Shown: piece after piece, positions 30,682-40,531 of the stretch
Layout: the number at the start of each line of letters is the position of its first letter
How positions within the stretch are numbered: the stretch's first letter is position 1
Assembly: GCA_019636795.1 (NCBI GenBank)
Contig: JAHBWW010000005.1
Coordinates: 62,001 to 126,000 of the forward strand
Origin: Phycisphaeraceae bacterium
Lineage (GTDB): Bacteria; Planctomycetota; Phycisphaerae; Phycisphaerales; UBA1924
Reading direction: 5' to 3'
DNA length: 64,000 bases
Notes under the pieces: generated by a model
The model's input: only the letters and a program-made list of their open reading frames with translations
The model's database searches: none
Told to the model about the DNA's origin: nothing
Translations under genes and position numbers: made by a program

Positions 30682-31749
30682 TCAGGCCGAAGCGGCCTCG
30701 GCCAATTCTTCCGGCTCGGGCTCTTCCTTGGTTCCAAGGAACTTGGCTTCGAGCTCAAGGCGAATCTTTTCCATCGCCTTGTTCTGGATCTGACGCACGC
30801 GTTCCTTCGTGACCCCGATGATCTGTCCGACCTGTTCGAGCGTCATGGGCTTTTCACCCGTATCCGACTCGAGTCCGAAGCGGTGTTCAATCACCGTCCG
30901 CTCGACATCCGTCAGATCGGCACGGTTATTGAGCACGATCTCGCGGACCTCTTCCGCAGCGTCCTTCTCGAACGTCGCCCGCTTGGTCTCGAGATAGTTG
31001 GACTTCTCGAGCTTCGGATCGAAGTCGGTGGGGAATCGCTGACGATACTTGCTCAGCTTCATCCCCTGGCGGCTGAACGCCTTGAGAATCGCCCGGCAGG
31101 CATAGGTCGAAAACTTGTATCCGCGACCGGCGTCGAACTTGTCGACAGCGCGGAGCAGCGCCATGTTTCCTTCACTCACCAGGTCCGCAAAGTCCACTTC
31201 GCTCATCCGAGTTCGCTTGGCCATCGCAAGCACCAGCGCAAGGTTCGTCTCCGCGATCTGCTCACGGATCCGGTCGGCCTTGCAGTGCCAGTGCAGGATG
31301 TCCTCAGCCTGCTCGGGTGAGGGCTTGCGCGACGGGCTTTCCTTGACTTCCTGCTGCAACTTCCAGACGCGATAACGCGCGTAGTTGAACTGGTGGAACA
31401 GCACCTTTTCCTCAGCCCCGGTAAGAATGACCTGCTGCGCGCTCTTGACCGTACGCGTGCGCGTCGCCGAGAGGTCATCCATCACTGGGTGATACCATGT
31501 GGTGTCAGGCTTCTGGATATCAGGCGCGCGGTCATAAATCTTCTCTTCCGCGCTGTCCTCATAGAACGCTTCGGAGTCGATGAAGTCCTGCTCGCGCAGC
31601 AGGATCTGGTTGAGCAAACGCTCATCTTCGACCGACAGTTGCCTGGCGGAGTTCGTCTTGCGGGCAGTGCGCACAACACCCACGCGGTGCCGCCTGCGTA
31701 CCTGCTCCAGGGGGCTCAAAGATGTCTGCCTCAAGTCGGCCATTTTCAT
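30682..31749 (-). CDS. Sigma-70 family RNA polymerase sigma factor
   Basis: A 355-residue sigma factor. Region 2 is clear: D-F-A-D-L-V-S-E-G-N-M-A-L-L-R-A-V-D-K-F, then GRGYKFSTYACRAILKAF. That last segment departs from the W-W-I-R-Q-A-I of housekeeping RpoD, so promoter melting/-10 reading may differ. Region 4 ends with LEQVGQIIGVTKERVRQIQNKAMEKIR, a normal -35-binding helix-turn-helix. It is shorter than RpoD and has a divergent N-terminus without region 1.1. Two ATGs six bases apart are possible (31749, 31743) behind AAGGA. It is more likely an alternative sigma of a planctomycete type than the main one. Confidence 0.9.
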   Translation of the reverse strand: MKMADLRQTSLSPLEQVRRRHRVGVVRTARKTNSARQLSVEDERLLNQILLREQDFIDSEAFYEDSAEEKIYDRAPDIQKPDTTWYHPVMDDLSATRTRTVKSAQQVILTGAEEKVLFHQFNYARYRVWKLQQEVKESPSRKPSPEQAEDILHWHCKADRIREQIAETNLALVLAMAKRTRMSEVDFADLVSEGNMALLRAVDKFDAGRGYKFSTYACRAILKAFSRQGMKLSKYRQRFPTDFDPKLEKSNYLETKRATFEKDAAEEVREIVLNNRADLTDVERTVIEHRFGLESDTGEKPMTLEQVGQIIGVTKERVRQIQNKAMEKIRLELEAKFLGTKEEPEPEELAEAASA

Positions 31750-32421
31750 CGGTTCCTTACACCTATCCTTACGTCTACCTTCCTGGTAGGTTCGCATTCG
31801 AACCGTCAGTCGATGCTCGATCCTGACGGTCTTCTTTGGTTTCCCGCAGCGATCCTTGCCGCTGCCAGTGTACTGGCATTTCACCCGAGCGTGCAACTCG
31901 GGCACAATTTCTCATCTCAAGACGCCACTTTCAGGGGATACTCGACCTGCCCTGCGCGGAGGCCTCGGGATTCCCTTTGAGCATCAGGTTTTCTCACCAA
32001 ATCCCACCCGCAATCGCCCGGAACGTCGCATGTCACCGGGCCGCCTCTTCACCCCTGCTCAATTTTCGTTCCCGCATGCTGTCATACGAACATCAGTGAC
32101 AACAAGTTTCATCCACAAAAAGGTCAAAGTGCGAAACTTATGAACCGTACGGTCCCCTCGCTTTGTCGCACTTCGATTCGTCCCAGCCTGCCTCAGAACG
32201 CAGCCCGATTCGCCCATTGACCCAACGAACACGGCTGACTATCGTCTGATAATCCCAACCCGAGCAACCTCACCTGCCCGGTGAAGTTCAAGCGTAGACT
32301 ATACGCGAAGTACGCAAGTCCGGGCAAGTGTAACGGCTTTGACACGCCGATTCTTGTCAAAGAATCCCCAGAATTGGTGTATTGTCCACGTCCGCTATCA
32401 GAAATCCACAGGAGAATCCAC
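31750..32421. other. Long intergenic region between the divergent sigma-factor and sod genes
   Basis: About 670 bp. Short open frames occur on both strands but none combines a ribosome site with protein-like composition. It must hold the promoters of both flanking genes; only the sod-side candidate is readable. No clear hairpin or repeat was seen. Confidence 0.5.
32354..32383 (+). promoter_or_regulatory. Candidate promoter for the superoxide dismutase gene
   Basis: TTGTCA (32354) and TGTATT (32378) are 18 bases apart, about 40 bases before the start codon. The match is moderate, and a divergent promoter for the sigma gene would lie further left. Confidence 0.35.
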
Positions 32422-33060
32422 ATGGGCTTCACACTCCCAGAACTGCCCTACGCCCCCACGAGTCTCGAGCCGCACATCGATGCACGCACGATGGAGATTC
32501 ACCACGGCAAGCACCACGCGACGTACGTCAGCAAGCTGAATGAAGCCATCGAAGGCACTGATTGGGCGCATCGTCCGATCGAAGACTTGATGCAGCACAT
32601 CGGGGATCTTCCGAAAGACAAGTTCATGGCTGTCCGCAACCACGGCGGCGGGCATTACAACCATTCGCTCTTCTGGAAGGTCATGGCACCGCTCGGGCAA
32701 GGCGGCGGAGACAAACCTTCGGGTGATCTGGCCATCGCTATCACCAAGTCCTTTGGCGGGCTTGATGAGTTCCGCAAAGCCTTTTCGGACGCTGCTGCAG
32801 CACGCTTTGGCTCGGGTTGGGCGTGGCTGGTTGTGCGTAACGGGTCACTGGCGGTGTGTTCGACTGCCAATCAGGACAACCCGCTCATGGGAGACGCGGT
32901 CGCTGGGTGCAGCGGGACGCCGATTCTCGGGCTGGATGTGTGGGAGCATGCGTATTACCTGCACTACCAGAATCGCAGACCGGATTACGTCACTGCGTGG
33001 TGGAACGTCGTGAACTGGGGCGAAGTTGCGAGGCGGTTCCAGGAAGCCATGAAGCGTTGA
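32422..33060 (+). CDS. sodA: Superoxide dismutase, Mn/Fe family (Mn-type)
   Basis: A 212-residue cytoplasmic enzyme that converts superoxide to O2 and H2O2. Metal ligands seen: H27 (EIHHGKHH), H81 (HYNHSLFW), D172 and H176 ([12 protein letters not shown]). Gly at 77 and Gln at 151 (STANQDNP) are the manganese-type markers; iron enzymes carry Gln and Ala/His at these sites. AGGAGA lies 6 bases before the ATG. It stands alone as a single-gene unit. Confidence 0.94.
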   Translation: MGFTLPELPYAPTSLEPHIDARTMEIHHGKHHATYVSKLNEAIEGTDWAHRPIEDLMQHIGDLPKDKFMAVRNHGGGHYNHSLFWKVMAPLGQGGGDKPSGDLAIAITKSFGGLDEFRKAFSDAAAARFGSGWAWLVVRNGSLAVCSTANQDNPLMGDAVAGCSGTPILGLDVWEHAYYLHYQNRRPDYVTAWWNVVNWGEVARRFQEAMKR

Positions 33061-33111
33061 TCGCAGCGTGGCGCTTCGGCCTCGGCGTGAGGTGCGCGCT
33101 ATGGTCATTTC

Positions 33112-33576
33112 GTGCAGATTCGAAAGGTAGCCCTGACGTTCTGGCTCATTTCGCCGATTGCGATCGTGGCCCTGCTGTGCTTCTGGATCGTGTCGTCGCA
33201 GCGTGCGGGTCCGAGCATGATTGCCGAACCGGTGGGGGCTGGTGCTGGCGATACGGGCGGTGCCAACGCGCTGGGCGAGTATCTTCGCCAGAGGCGGCTG
33301 AATCGACAGATCACGATCGCGGTTGACGTCCGAGTCGAACTTTCGGCTGGGGCGGTTGTGCTGATCGGGCATCGGGGTAACGATTGGCAGGGCGAGACCA
33401 TGGCACGAGCGGACGACCTTCGGTGGACCGCAACCCTCCGGAGCGAGGATCTTGCTGACGGGTTTGAGCTGCAAGTGTCCGAGAACGGCGTGGTGCGACC
33501 GGACGCTGAAGGACGGCGCATGTTGTCGGTGTCCGCTGGTGAGCAGTTTGTTATTCTGCGCCGAACAACCCCATAA
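33112..33576 (+). CDS. Small membrane-anchored hypothetical protein
   Basis: 154 residues. One hydrophobic helix (about 7-27, ISPIAIVALLCFWIVSS) anchors a polar beta-rich domain, in a type II orientation or after signal cleavage. No motif that I recognise. GTG start without a strong ribosome site. It lies 51 bp after sod on the same strand. Confidence 0.6.
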   Translation: MQIRKVALTFWLISPIAIVALLCFWIVSSQRAGPSMIAEPVGAGAGDTGGANALGEYLRQRRLNRQITIAVDVRVELSAGAVVLIGHRGNDWQGETMARADDLRWTATLRSEDLADGFELQVSENGVVRPDAEGRRMLSVSAGEQFVILRRTTP

Positions 33577-33810
33577 ACAGGTGGCATTGTGACCCATACA
33601 AGCGATTTTATTATGCTGTACGGGTCCGGAAGTAGAAATCTGACCCATTGAGGGGGTGATTTCTTCTGTTCTGACTGGCATTTCGGTCAAGTCGAGGCAC
33701 ACTGTGGGTGTGTTTGCTGTGCTGGGCAAGCACGATTGATTTGCCGTACCCGAGAGTAGAGAGAGATCGCGCAGCCAAGGAAGGCTGTTGATGAGGACAG
33801 GTTCGCCTCC

Positions 33811-34449
33811 ATGAGTGTGCTGTTTCGCAAATCTGAATCGCCATTCGCGGTGGTTGAGTGGCAGCCCGAGGTCATGGCCATGCTCGATGACCACCATCTG
33901 GTGGCCTGGTCGAGCAAGACCTACCGCAGGTTGCAGTTTTCTGCCACACTTCAGCAGTTCTTTGGCGTGCAGCGGGACACCGATGTGTGCGTGCTGCACG
34001 GGCGTTTCATCAACGACCTCGAGTCATTCTGCCATCAGTTGGAGAGTCTGCTGCCTGGCCCGCCTCTGGAGCGCCGGATCGGTGGCACGAGCGGCATTGC
34101 GAGTCTGCTTCGGAGTCGGCACACGTTCCGCGGGCGACCTGCGGCGCGCTATCGGTACTTCGTCTGGAACGACGCAGATGTGCTGCTTCGGCATGACCAT
34201 GTGCTGTTCGGAGAACTTGCGGATGTGATGGCGGGGGTGGCTGCCGAGTGCGAGTTTGCGTCGGACGATCTGCTGCTGCTTCAACGGGCGGCCTTCATCG
34301 GGGGCCCCGCGCTCGATGTGTATGCCGACGACCCACGCGGCCAGTTCCAGTCGTGGATCGTCGATCAGTCGGGCGAGGCGTTCTGGAAGATCGTGACCGG
34401 GCTCGACGCACCGCCTATCGCGCGGTATGCGATCGACGGCCTGGCGTGA
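33811..34449 (+). CDS. Hypothetical protein
   Basis: 212 residues, soluble, mixed alpha/beta, rich in aromatic and Arg/Asp residues (WNDADVLL, GQFQSWIVDQSGEAFW). I recognise no family, signal peptide or membrane helix. The ribosome site is weak. It ends 43 bp before the end of the convergent membrane protein. About 230 bp upstream (33577-33810) shows no gene. Confidence 0.6.
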   Translation: MSVLFRKSESPFAVVEWQPEVMAMLDDHHLVAWSSKTYRRLQFSATLQQFFGVQRDTDVCVLHGRFINDLESFCHQLESLLPGPPLERRIGGTSGIASLLRSRHTFRGRPAARYRYFVWNDADVLLRHDHVLFGELADVMAGVAAECEFASDDLLLLQRAAFIGGPALDVYADDPRGQFQSWIVDQSGEAFWKIVTGLDAPPIARYAIDGLA

Positions 34450-34492
34450 ACCGCGCAGACAGACTTTGAGGTTGAGGGTTTGCGGCGTGCGT

Positions 34493-35602
34493 TCAGGTCT
34501 TGGGCATGTCGGCGGGGGTCTGGCCATCGACGAGCTTGCGCATCAGCAAGTACAACACGGCCGACGCCGAACCGACGTAACTGAACACAAATGCACCAAG
34601 CGCGATCTGGAGCATGGAGCGCCAGAATCCCAAGATTCGTGTGAGCAGCGTGCTATGGACCTGCGTCAGGTCTGACAATTTCTCTGCGTATTCGGGTGAG
34701 AGAAACATCACGCTCGCGCCGGTCGCAAAGCGATCGGCGGCGTAGAGAAGCAGGCTGACGATCGCAGTGAGCACCGCTCCCACCGCCACGAGCACGAGCA
34801 GATAGAGGGCATACCGAAGAGGCTTGCGGACGACGTAAGCCAGCCCGCGTTGAACGGCATCGAAGACATCGGGCCCTTCGCACATGACAGCAGCGGGCAG
34901 GATCGGAAGCGATGCCAGCCAGAGCGACAGAAAGGTGACCAGAAGGAGGGCAACAATGACTCCCAAGCCAAAGAGTACAGCACCGAGAAGGTCAACCACC
35001 GGGAGCGAGAACAGAATCCACGCGATGCTGCCCATGACGAGCGCGACAAGACCCGCGATGAGGATCGGGCCGAGAAAGGCTTGAAGCAGTGCAGCCAATG
35101 AGCGCAGGGCGCGCGCGAGCGATGTGGAATCGGATTCGGGGACATCGAGCGCGAACTCGATCGAGGCTGAACGCGAGATCGCGCCCCATCCGACGAGGGC
35201 GACCCCCAGCATGGGGAGGCCAAGCAGGAAGAAACTGACGGGATATTCGCGAAGCAGGACGACCGGGGCGGACAGAACGAGGGAGAATCCGGCGGCTCCG
35301 GCTTCGCCGAGTGGCAGATCCCAGGGCCTTGCGAGGTTGAGGCCATCGAGCGAGGCTCCGATAGACCGGAATACGCCTCCGACGACCTGGCCGACACGAT
35401 CGGCGAAACTGGGTGCTTCGGACCAGATGCGGCTGAGCGACCCGATCAGGCCGATCAGAACCAGAGTGACAAAGGCGATGAGCAGCCTTCCGGGACGGAA
35501 GGCGAGCGTGCCGGCGCGGAAGAGCGACGGCCAGAGCAACTCGCTGGTCAGATCGCTGAGCAGGAGATCGGGGCGTCGGGGATGTCTGGGGTGGTCGTTC
35601 AT
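34493..35602 (-). CDS. Polytopic membrane protein, unknown function
   Basis: About 369 residues with six or seven hydrophobic segments (for example AFVTLVLIGLIGSL, VSFFLLGLPMLGVALVGWGA, ILIAGLVALVMGSIAWILF, VIVALLLVTFLSLWLASL). The repeated layout resembles planctomycete permease-like proteins of unknown role. Starts at 35602 (MNDHPRHP) or 35653 (MVTDLPPAEG) are possible; the second would overlap the divergent gene's start. No conserved catalytic motif seen. Confidence 0.7.
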   Translation of the reverse strand: MNDHPRHPRRPDLLLSDLTSELLWPSLFRAGTLAFRPGRLLIAFVTLVLIGLIGSLSRIWSEAPSFADRVGQVVGGVFRSIGASLDGLNLARPWDLPLGEAGAAGFSLVLSAPVVLLREYPVSFFLLGLPMLGVALVGWGAISRSASIEFALDVPESDSTSLARALRSLAALLQAFLGPILIAGLVALVMGSIAWILFSLPVVDLLGAVLFGLGVIVALLLVTFLSLWLASLPILPAAVMCEGPDVFDAVQRGLAYVVRKPLRYALYLLVLVAVGAVLTAIVSLLLYAADRFATGASVMFLSPEYAEKLSDLTQVHSTLLTRILGFWRSMLQIALGAFVFSYVGSASAVLYLLMRKLVDGQTPADMPKT

Positions 35603-35651
35603 GATGGCGAGCACTTGCCCTGAGCCTTCGGCGGGCGGAAGATCCGTCACC

Positions 35652-36518
35652 ATGGTACAGCATATCGGTCGATGGGTCTTGCCTCTGCTCGCACTGTTTC
35701 TGGTCGGGCCTCTGGTCGGTACGTTGGTCGGGGGGCTTCGGGCGAGCGATGGTGGGCCGGATGTCACGCTTTTGGTTGGAGTTTCTCCGGTCTGGGGGCT
35801 GATGGTCGGGATTGTGTGCGTTGCAGCAGCGGCGTTGGTCGGCTTGGCGGGGGCAAAGTTTGTTGATGAGCGCACGGGCATGCTCAGTGCGGGGCTTGTG
35901 CTGTCGTGGGCGGCCTGGCGCACGGGGTTGGTGACGCGCGTGCTGGCACTCGATCCGGCGGCTTGGACTCTGGTGAAGCTCGCGATCGAGGGCGCGATTA
36001 TTGCGGGTGCGGCGCTCGTGCTCGCAGCACTCATGCACACAATCAGCAGCAAACACGGTGACGGGCTTGCAAGGCATGGTTCGCCGATCAAGGAAATCGG
36101 TTCGAAAGCCGGGCTGGCAGGCATGGCGGTAGGTGCGTTTGCAGCGCTGGTGATTGCGCATGTCGTGGTGTTCAGCCCGATGCGGGGGCAGGCGTTGCTG
36201 GGGGCGATTATCGGTGGAATCGCGGCCGGGGCTCTGGGGAGGTTGACTTCGATCGCGCTGAGTGACAAGCCGGTGTCACCGTTGCCGATCTATACTTCGG
36301 TGGTCTTGGCAGCGGCGATTGGGCCACTGATCGGGCTTTTTGCACCAGGGTCGGATCGACTGGTCGGGGCGATTGCGGCTGGGACTGTTCCGGGGCCTGT
36401 GATGGTTCAACCCCTGGATTGGGCAGCGGGCTTGCTGGTGGGAGTGCCGATCGGGCTTGGGTGGGCTGCTGCTTCGGTCGGAAAAACACAGCACGCGAAA
36501 TCCGTCGGCGTGCGGTGA
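35652..36518 (+). CDS. Polytopic membrane protein, unknown function
   Basis: 288 residues, very hydrophobic, with about seven glycine/alanine-rich helices (for example WVLPLLALFLVGPLVGTLVG, MAVGAFAALVIAHVVVF, LLGAIIGGIAAGALG). No transporter signature that I recognise. It is divergent from the membrane protein on its left, with a shared promoter region of only about 50 bp. The start is chosen because the in-frame stretch before it is the antisense of that gene. Confidence 0.65.
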   Translation: MVQHIGRWVLPLLALFLVGPLVGTLVGGLRASDGGPDVTLLVGVSPVWGLMVGIVCVAAAALVGLAGAKFVDERTGMLSAGLVLSWAAWRTGLVTRVLALDPAAWTLVKLAIEGAIIAGAALVLAALMHTISSKHGDGLARHGSPIKEIGSKAGLAGMAVGAFAALVIAHVVVFSPMRGQALLGAIIGGIAAGALGRLTSIALSDKPVSPLPIYTSVVLAAAIGPLIGLFAPGSDRLVGAIAAGTVPGPVMVQPLDWAAGLLVGVPIGLGWAAASVGKTQHAKSVGVR

Positions 36519-36604
36519 GCGAAGGCGTTTGATGCCGGGCGCGTGTGAGTTGTTGCTGATGCGCGGGAGGCCGGCAACAGGCACAGATTGAATGGACGGA
36601 TGAA

Positions 36605-37432
36605 ATGGGAATTTTCATGGGTACACCTCGCGCTTCAAATCCGATGCCGGATGTTCAGGCTTCTCGCGATGCCAGACTCGTCGCGATTGATCGGGTGGGC
36701 GTCAAGGACGTGACATATCCGATTCGTTTGCGCACGAAGGACGGCAAGGAGCAGACCACGGTCGCGTCGATCAATATGTATGTTGCGCTGCCGCACACGC
36801 AGAAGGGCACGCACATGAGCCGGTTCCTGGAGGTGCTCAACGAACACGCTGGCGAACCGATCACGCCTGAGGACATTCCGATGATCACGCATGCGATCAA
36901 GGAGCGGCTTGAGGCTGAAGAAGCACACCTTGAAGTCGGTTTCACATACTTCGTCACGAAGTTCGCACCGGTGACAAGGCAACCCGGGCTGATGAACTAT
37001 GAAGTGCGTTTCGAGTGCACCGCCAATGGGGAGACGGATTTCATTTTGAGCGTTTCTGCACCGGCGACGAGCCTGTGCCCGTGTTCGAAGGAGATTTCGG
37101 AGTACGGCGCGCACAACCAGCGCTGCCGCATTTCGGCCGATATCCGCTTTGATGGACTGGTCTGGATCGAGGATCTGGTCGAGCATCTGGAGTCGGCGGC
37201 TTCTCATCCGGTGTATGCGGTGCTCAAGCGCCCGGACGAGAAGTACGTCACGGAAAAGGCCTTCGATAACCCTAAGTTTGTCGAGGATATCGTGCGCGAT
37301 CTTTCGCTCACGCTTGATGGGGACGAACGCATCCGGTGGTATCGCATCAACTCGGAGAACTTCGAGTCGATCCACAGCCATAACGCCTATGCGCAGCTCA
37401 CGCGCGACAAACGGGCCGAGCAGAGCGTCTGA
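36605..37432 (+). CDS. folE2: GTP cyclohydrolase I type IB
   Basis: A 275-residue GCYH-IB enzyme making 7,8-dihydroneopterin triphosphate from GTP, the first step of folate (and queuosine) synthesis. It shows the family core S-L-C-P-C-S-K-E-I-S-x-Y-G-A-H-N-Q-R, which holds the metal-binding cysteine, and E-x-x-H-L-E-V-G-F near residue 105. FolE2 enzymes are the zinc-independent alternative to FolE. Start ATG at 36605 or the in-frame ATG four codons later. Confidence 0.93.
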   Translation: MGIFMGTPRASNPMPDVQASRDARLVAIDRVGVKDVTYPIRLRTKDGKEQTTVASINMYVALPHTQKGTHMSRFLEVLNEHAGEPITPEDIPMITHAIKERLEAEEAHLEVGFTYFVTKFAPVTRQPGLMNYEVRFECTANGETDFILSVSAPATSLCPCSKEISEYGAHNQRCRISADIRFDGLVWIEDLVEHLESAASHPVYAVLKRPDEKYVTEKAFDNPKFVEDIVRDLSLTLDGDERIRWYRINSENFESIHSHNAYAQLTRDKRAEQSV

Positions 37433-37491
37433 GTTCGGGCAGGCGAACCGGGCAACTCCTACAAGGCGGTGGTGGCTGATACGATCTGGTC

Positions 37492-38457
37492 ATGTTCAGC
37501 GTGCTCTTGCTGGTCGTCGGCTTGGGACTGCTCATCGTTGGCGGCGAACTGCTCGTGCGCGGCGCAACGGCGTTGGCGAGGCGATTGCGGATCGCTCCGG
37601 TCATCATCGGATTGACGGTTGTGGCATTCGGCACCAGCACGCCGGAACTCGTGGTCAATCTGGCAGCGGCGTTTCGCGGTCAGAGCGAGATCGGTTTTGG
37701 CAACATCATCGGGTCAAACATCGCCAACATCGGTTTACTGCTCGGCATGACCGCGCTGTATCGGCCGCTCGCCGTGCACCGCTCGATTGTCAGCCGCGAG
37801 ATTCCGATGCTCGTGCTGGCGAGCGTTGCAGCGGCAGTGCTCGGGCTTAACGCCTTTCTAGATGGGGCGAGCGATTCGTTCGCGCGCAGTGACGGGCTGA
37901 TCCTGCTGCTCCTCTTTGCCGTATTTCTGTATTACACCATCAATGATGCGATCGGGCAGCGCCAGAGCGATGTGATCATCGACGCGGAGCCTCAGGAGTC
38001 AGCAGCCCATATGCGTGGGCTGATGATCGCAGCGTGCATATTCGGCGGTCTGGCGGTTATGGTCGTGGGCGGAGAATTGACCGTGCGCGGCGGGTCCGAT
38101 CTGGCTCGGTCAATCGGTGTGCCGGAGGTTGTGATCGGGCTGACGCTGATTGCCGTAGGTACGAGTCTGCCCGAGCTTGCAACAAGCGTTGTCGCGGCCC
38201 GTCGCGGCAGCACCGACATGGCGGTCGGAAATATCGTGGGGTCGAACATCTTCAATCTGCTATTCATCTGGGGAATCACGACAACGATCGCGCCGAGCGA
38301 TGTGCCTGTGGGCGGGGTAGTCGACTTGTTGGTGATGACGGGTTTTGCGTTGATTCTGCTGCCGATGGCACGATCGGGCCGCACCATCTCGCGCATCGAA
38401 GGCGGCGTGTTGATGGCGTTGTATGGGTGCTACATCGCGTGGTTGGCCATGCGATGA
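37492..38457 (+). CDS. Calcium/sodium antiporter (CaCA family, YrbG-like)
   Basis: A 321-residue inner-membrane exchanger. Both alpha repeats are present: [10 protein letters not shown]...[11 protein letters not shown] in the first half and [10 protein letters not shown]...[11 protein letters not shown] in the second, each carrying the ion-binding Glu and Asn/Ser residues. About ten hydrophobic helices, with the halves in inverted orientation. The central loop is short ([15 protein letters not shown]). It probably expels Ca2+ in exchange for Na+ or H+. Confidence 0.93.
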   Translation: MFSVLLLVVGLGLLIVGGELLVRGATALARRLRIAPVIIGLTVVAFGTSTPELVVNLAAAFRGQSEIGFGNIIGSNIANIGLLLGMTALYRPLAVHRSIVSREIPMLVLASVAAAVLGLNAFLDGASDSFARSDGLILLLLFAVFLYYTINDAIGQRQSDVIIDAEPQESAAHMRGLMIAACIFGGLAVMVVGGELTVRGGSDLARSIGVPEVVIGLTLIAVGTSLPELATSVVAARRGSTDMAVGNIVGSNIFNLLFIWGITTTIAPSDVPVGGVVDLLVMTGFALILLPMARSGRTISRIEGGVLMALYGCYIAWLAMR

Positions 38458-38515
38458 GCCTCGCCCAAGGGCCCTGCGATCTCTGGTGGTTTTGCTCGCG
38501 TACGCTTCACGCACC

Positions 38516-39577
38516 ATGACCGACTCGCAGTTGCCAGCATCTGACTCACCCGAAGCCGCACTGGCGGCAGCCGCGCGGTTTCGCGAGGATTACGCCCGGC
38601 TTCGAGACGAGATCGGGCGTGTCATGGTCGGGCAGGCCGACGTGGTCGATGGTGTGCTGACGAGTTTGTTCTCTGGTGGGCATGTGCTGCTCGAAGGCGT
38701 TCCCGGCATTGGCAAGACGCTGCTGGTCCGGACGCTGGCCCGCGCCCTCTCGCTCGAGTTTTCGCGCATTCAGTTCACTCCCGACCTGATGCCTGCCGAC
38801 ATCTCCGGCACAACGATTGTTGTCGAAGTTGAAGGCGAGCATGGTCGCCTGGAGCGGCAGTTTTCGTTTCAGCCCGGGCCGATCTTTGCCCAGATTGTCC
38901 TGGCTGACGAGATCAATCGCGCGACACCAAAGACGCAATCGGCACTGCTCGAAGCGATGCAGGAACGCAGTGTGACCGTTGCCGGCACAACGCACGAACT
39001 TCCCGCGCCGTTCCTTGTCATGGCGACGCAGAACCCCATCGAGCAGGAGGGCACATATCCATTGCCCGAAGCCCAACTCGACCGGTTCTTCTTCAAACTA
39101 CTCGTGGGCACGTCGTCGCGTACGGAACTGGCCGAGATCGTCAACCGCACGACCGGAGGCTCACTGCTGCAGGTGACGCCGGTGATCGGGGCTGAGCAGA
39201 TCATTGCGCATCAGGCACTGGTGCGGCGTGTGGCCGCGGCCGAGCGTGTGGTCGATTATGCGGTGCGTCTGGTTCTGGCGACGCATCCGGCCGATGCGAG
39301 CCTTGGTTCGAAGGGCGAGTTTGCCACGCCGATGGTTCAGCAGTATGTGCGGCTTGGTGCCAGCCCTCGCGCGGCGCAGGCGATGATGCTCGGTGCCAAG
39401 TGTCGCGCGCTGCTCGATGGCCGCGCCGCGATCAGCATCGACGATGTGCGTGCCATCGCGCTGCCGGCACTTCGCCACCGTCTGATTCTGAACTTCGAGG
39501 GGTCGGCTGAAGGCGTCACGACCGATGCGATTGTTCAGAATGTGCTCGACACACTGCCTCACGATGTGGCGCGATAG
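38516..39577 (+). CDS. MoxR-family AAA+ ATPase
   Basis: A 353-residue AAA+ protein. It has Walker A EGVPGIGKT, Walker B (IVLADEINRA), sensor 1 (MATQNPIEQEGTYPLPEAQLDRFFF) and a C-terminal lid. MoxR proteins act as chaperones for metal-cofactor or VWA-protein maturation and usually sit beside a DUF58 and a VWA gene. Neither is adjacent here; the nearest VWA protein is the VIT/VWA gene at 6732. The ATG at 38516 gives the normal family length. Confidence 0.92.
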   Translation: MTDSQLPASDSPEAALAAAARFREDYARLRDEIGRVMVGQADVVDGVLTSLFSGGHVLLEGVPGIGKTLLVRTLARALSLEFSRIQFTPDLMPADISGTTIVVEVEGEHGRLERQFSFQPGPIFAQIVLADEINRATPKTQSALLEAMQERSVTVAGTTHELPAPFLVMATQNPIEQEGTYPLPEAQLDRFFFKLLVGTSSRTELAEIVNRTTGGSLLQVTPVIGAEQIIAHQALVRRVAAAERVVDYAVRLVLATHPADASLGSKGEFATPMVQQYVRLGASPRAAQAMMLGAKCRALLDGRAAISIDDVRAIALPALRHRLILNFEGSAEGVTTDAIVQNVLDTLPHDVAR

Positions 39578-39592
39578 GCGCTGCGATTTGCG

Positions 39593-40474
39593 TCAATCCG
39601 CCTCCTCCGCCTCTGCCCATGCCCCAAGCACGCTGGCCAGATCGCGGGCGCACGCGGTCATGGCCGTGCTGGGTGTGAGGTAGAGCGGGCCGTCGAGTAC
39701 CGCGACGCGACTGTTCTCGATCGCGGGCAAGCGCAGGGTTGCGATTGTTCCGAGCTGGCTCACTGCGTCGGCACCGGTCGCGCCAATGCCCATGCCGCCT
39801 TCACGCGGCATCATGAGCACAATCACGTCGGGCGCGAGTGTGAGCAAATCTTCACGGTCGAGTTCGATCCACGGCGTGCCGTGCTCGATCGCGGGTGTGG
39901 CACCCAGACGCAGCAGCATCTGATGATGCCACGAGCCGGGCCCGAGAGCGGCTGGTGGGTCGAGCGTGCCCAGCAACAACACGCGGCCCACGCCGACCAG
40001 CGATGGCCTGCGCGGTTCAAGTGCCCGCGCGAGCACTGCACTCGGCGGTTCACTTTCCGGCTTCGCGCCGAAGCGGGTATGCATGTCGTCGGCTACGCGA
40101 GAGATGTCATCGAGCGTGAGCAGGGTCACATGCTCGAGCTCCCAATTGTGCTGCGCAGACAGGGCGACCAGCCTTGTCGGTAGCGCACGCTCTCCCCATT
40201 CGATGAGCACGTGCGTCGGCTGGAGCAACAGCAGCATTTCGTAGTCAATGGCCCCCTGATGCCCGGCTGCGGGCAGGTGACGCAGTGTCAGATCAAAGTC
40301 GTGACGTCCAACGATCAGGTGCTGTGCGCCCACATCGGCAAGCATGATCGTCAGCGCCGGGCTGAGCACCACGAGCCGCGCCGCGTCGGGGGCATCATCC
40401 GCCTCTGGCGTCGGCGGAACCCTCGCGCACGCGCAGGCGAACACTGCGTACATCAGCAGCACAATGAGTCTCAT
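39593..40474 (-). CDS. BtuF/FepB-like periplasmic binding lipoprotein
   Basis: About 293 residues, related to cobalamin/iron-siderophore binding proteins: L-S-P-A-L-T-I-M-L-A-D-V-G at the start of the first lobe, L-x-P-T-H-V-L-I near 100 and D-x-I-V-L-M-M-P in the second lobe. The leader (RLIVLLMYAVFACAC) contains a plausible lipobox. No permease or ATPase gene is adjacent, so it is an orphan binding protein; a sensory or shared-transporter role is possible. Confidence 0.75.
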   Translation of the reverse strand: MRLIVLLMYAVFACACARVPPTPEADDAPDAARLVVLSPALTIMLADVGAQHLIVGRHDFDLTLRHLPAAGHQGAIDYEMLLLLQPTHVLIEWGERALPTRLVALSAQHNWELEHVTLLTLDDISRVADDMHTRFGAKPESEPPSAVLARALEPRRPSLVGVGRVLLLGTLDPPAALGPGSWHHQMLLRLGATPAIEHGTPWIELDREDLLTLAPDVIVLMMPREGGMGIGATGADAVSQLGTIATLRLPAIENSRVAVLDGPLYLTPSTAMTACARDLASVLGAWAEAEEAD

Positions 40475-40531
40475 GAATCGCACACACCAAGAGTACGCCG
40501 CATTGGGCAACATCGGGCCAGCAGTCGTTCT

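Noticed and set aside
31836-32143. Two overlapping small plus-strand frames in the sigma-sod gap
   Set aside because: No ribosome sites, no protein-like composition and mutually overlapping; treated as non-coding.
34992-36161. 389-residue minus-strand frame
   Set aside because: Runs across two divergent membrane-protein genes in another frame; Arg/His-rich shadow.
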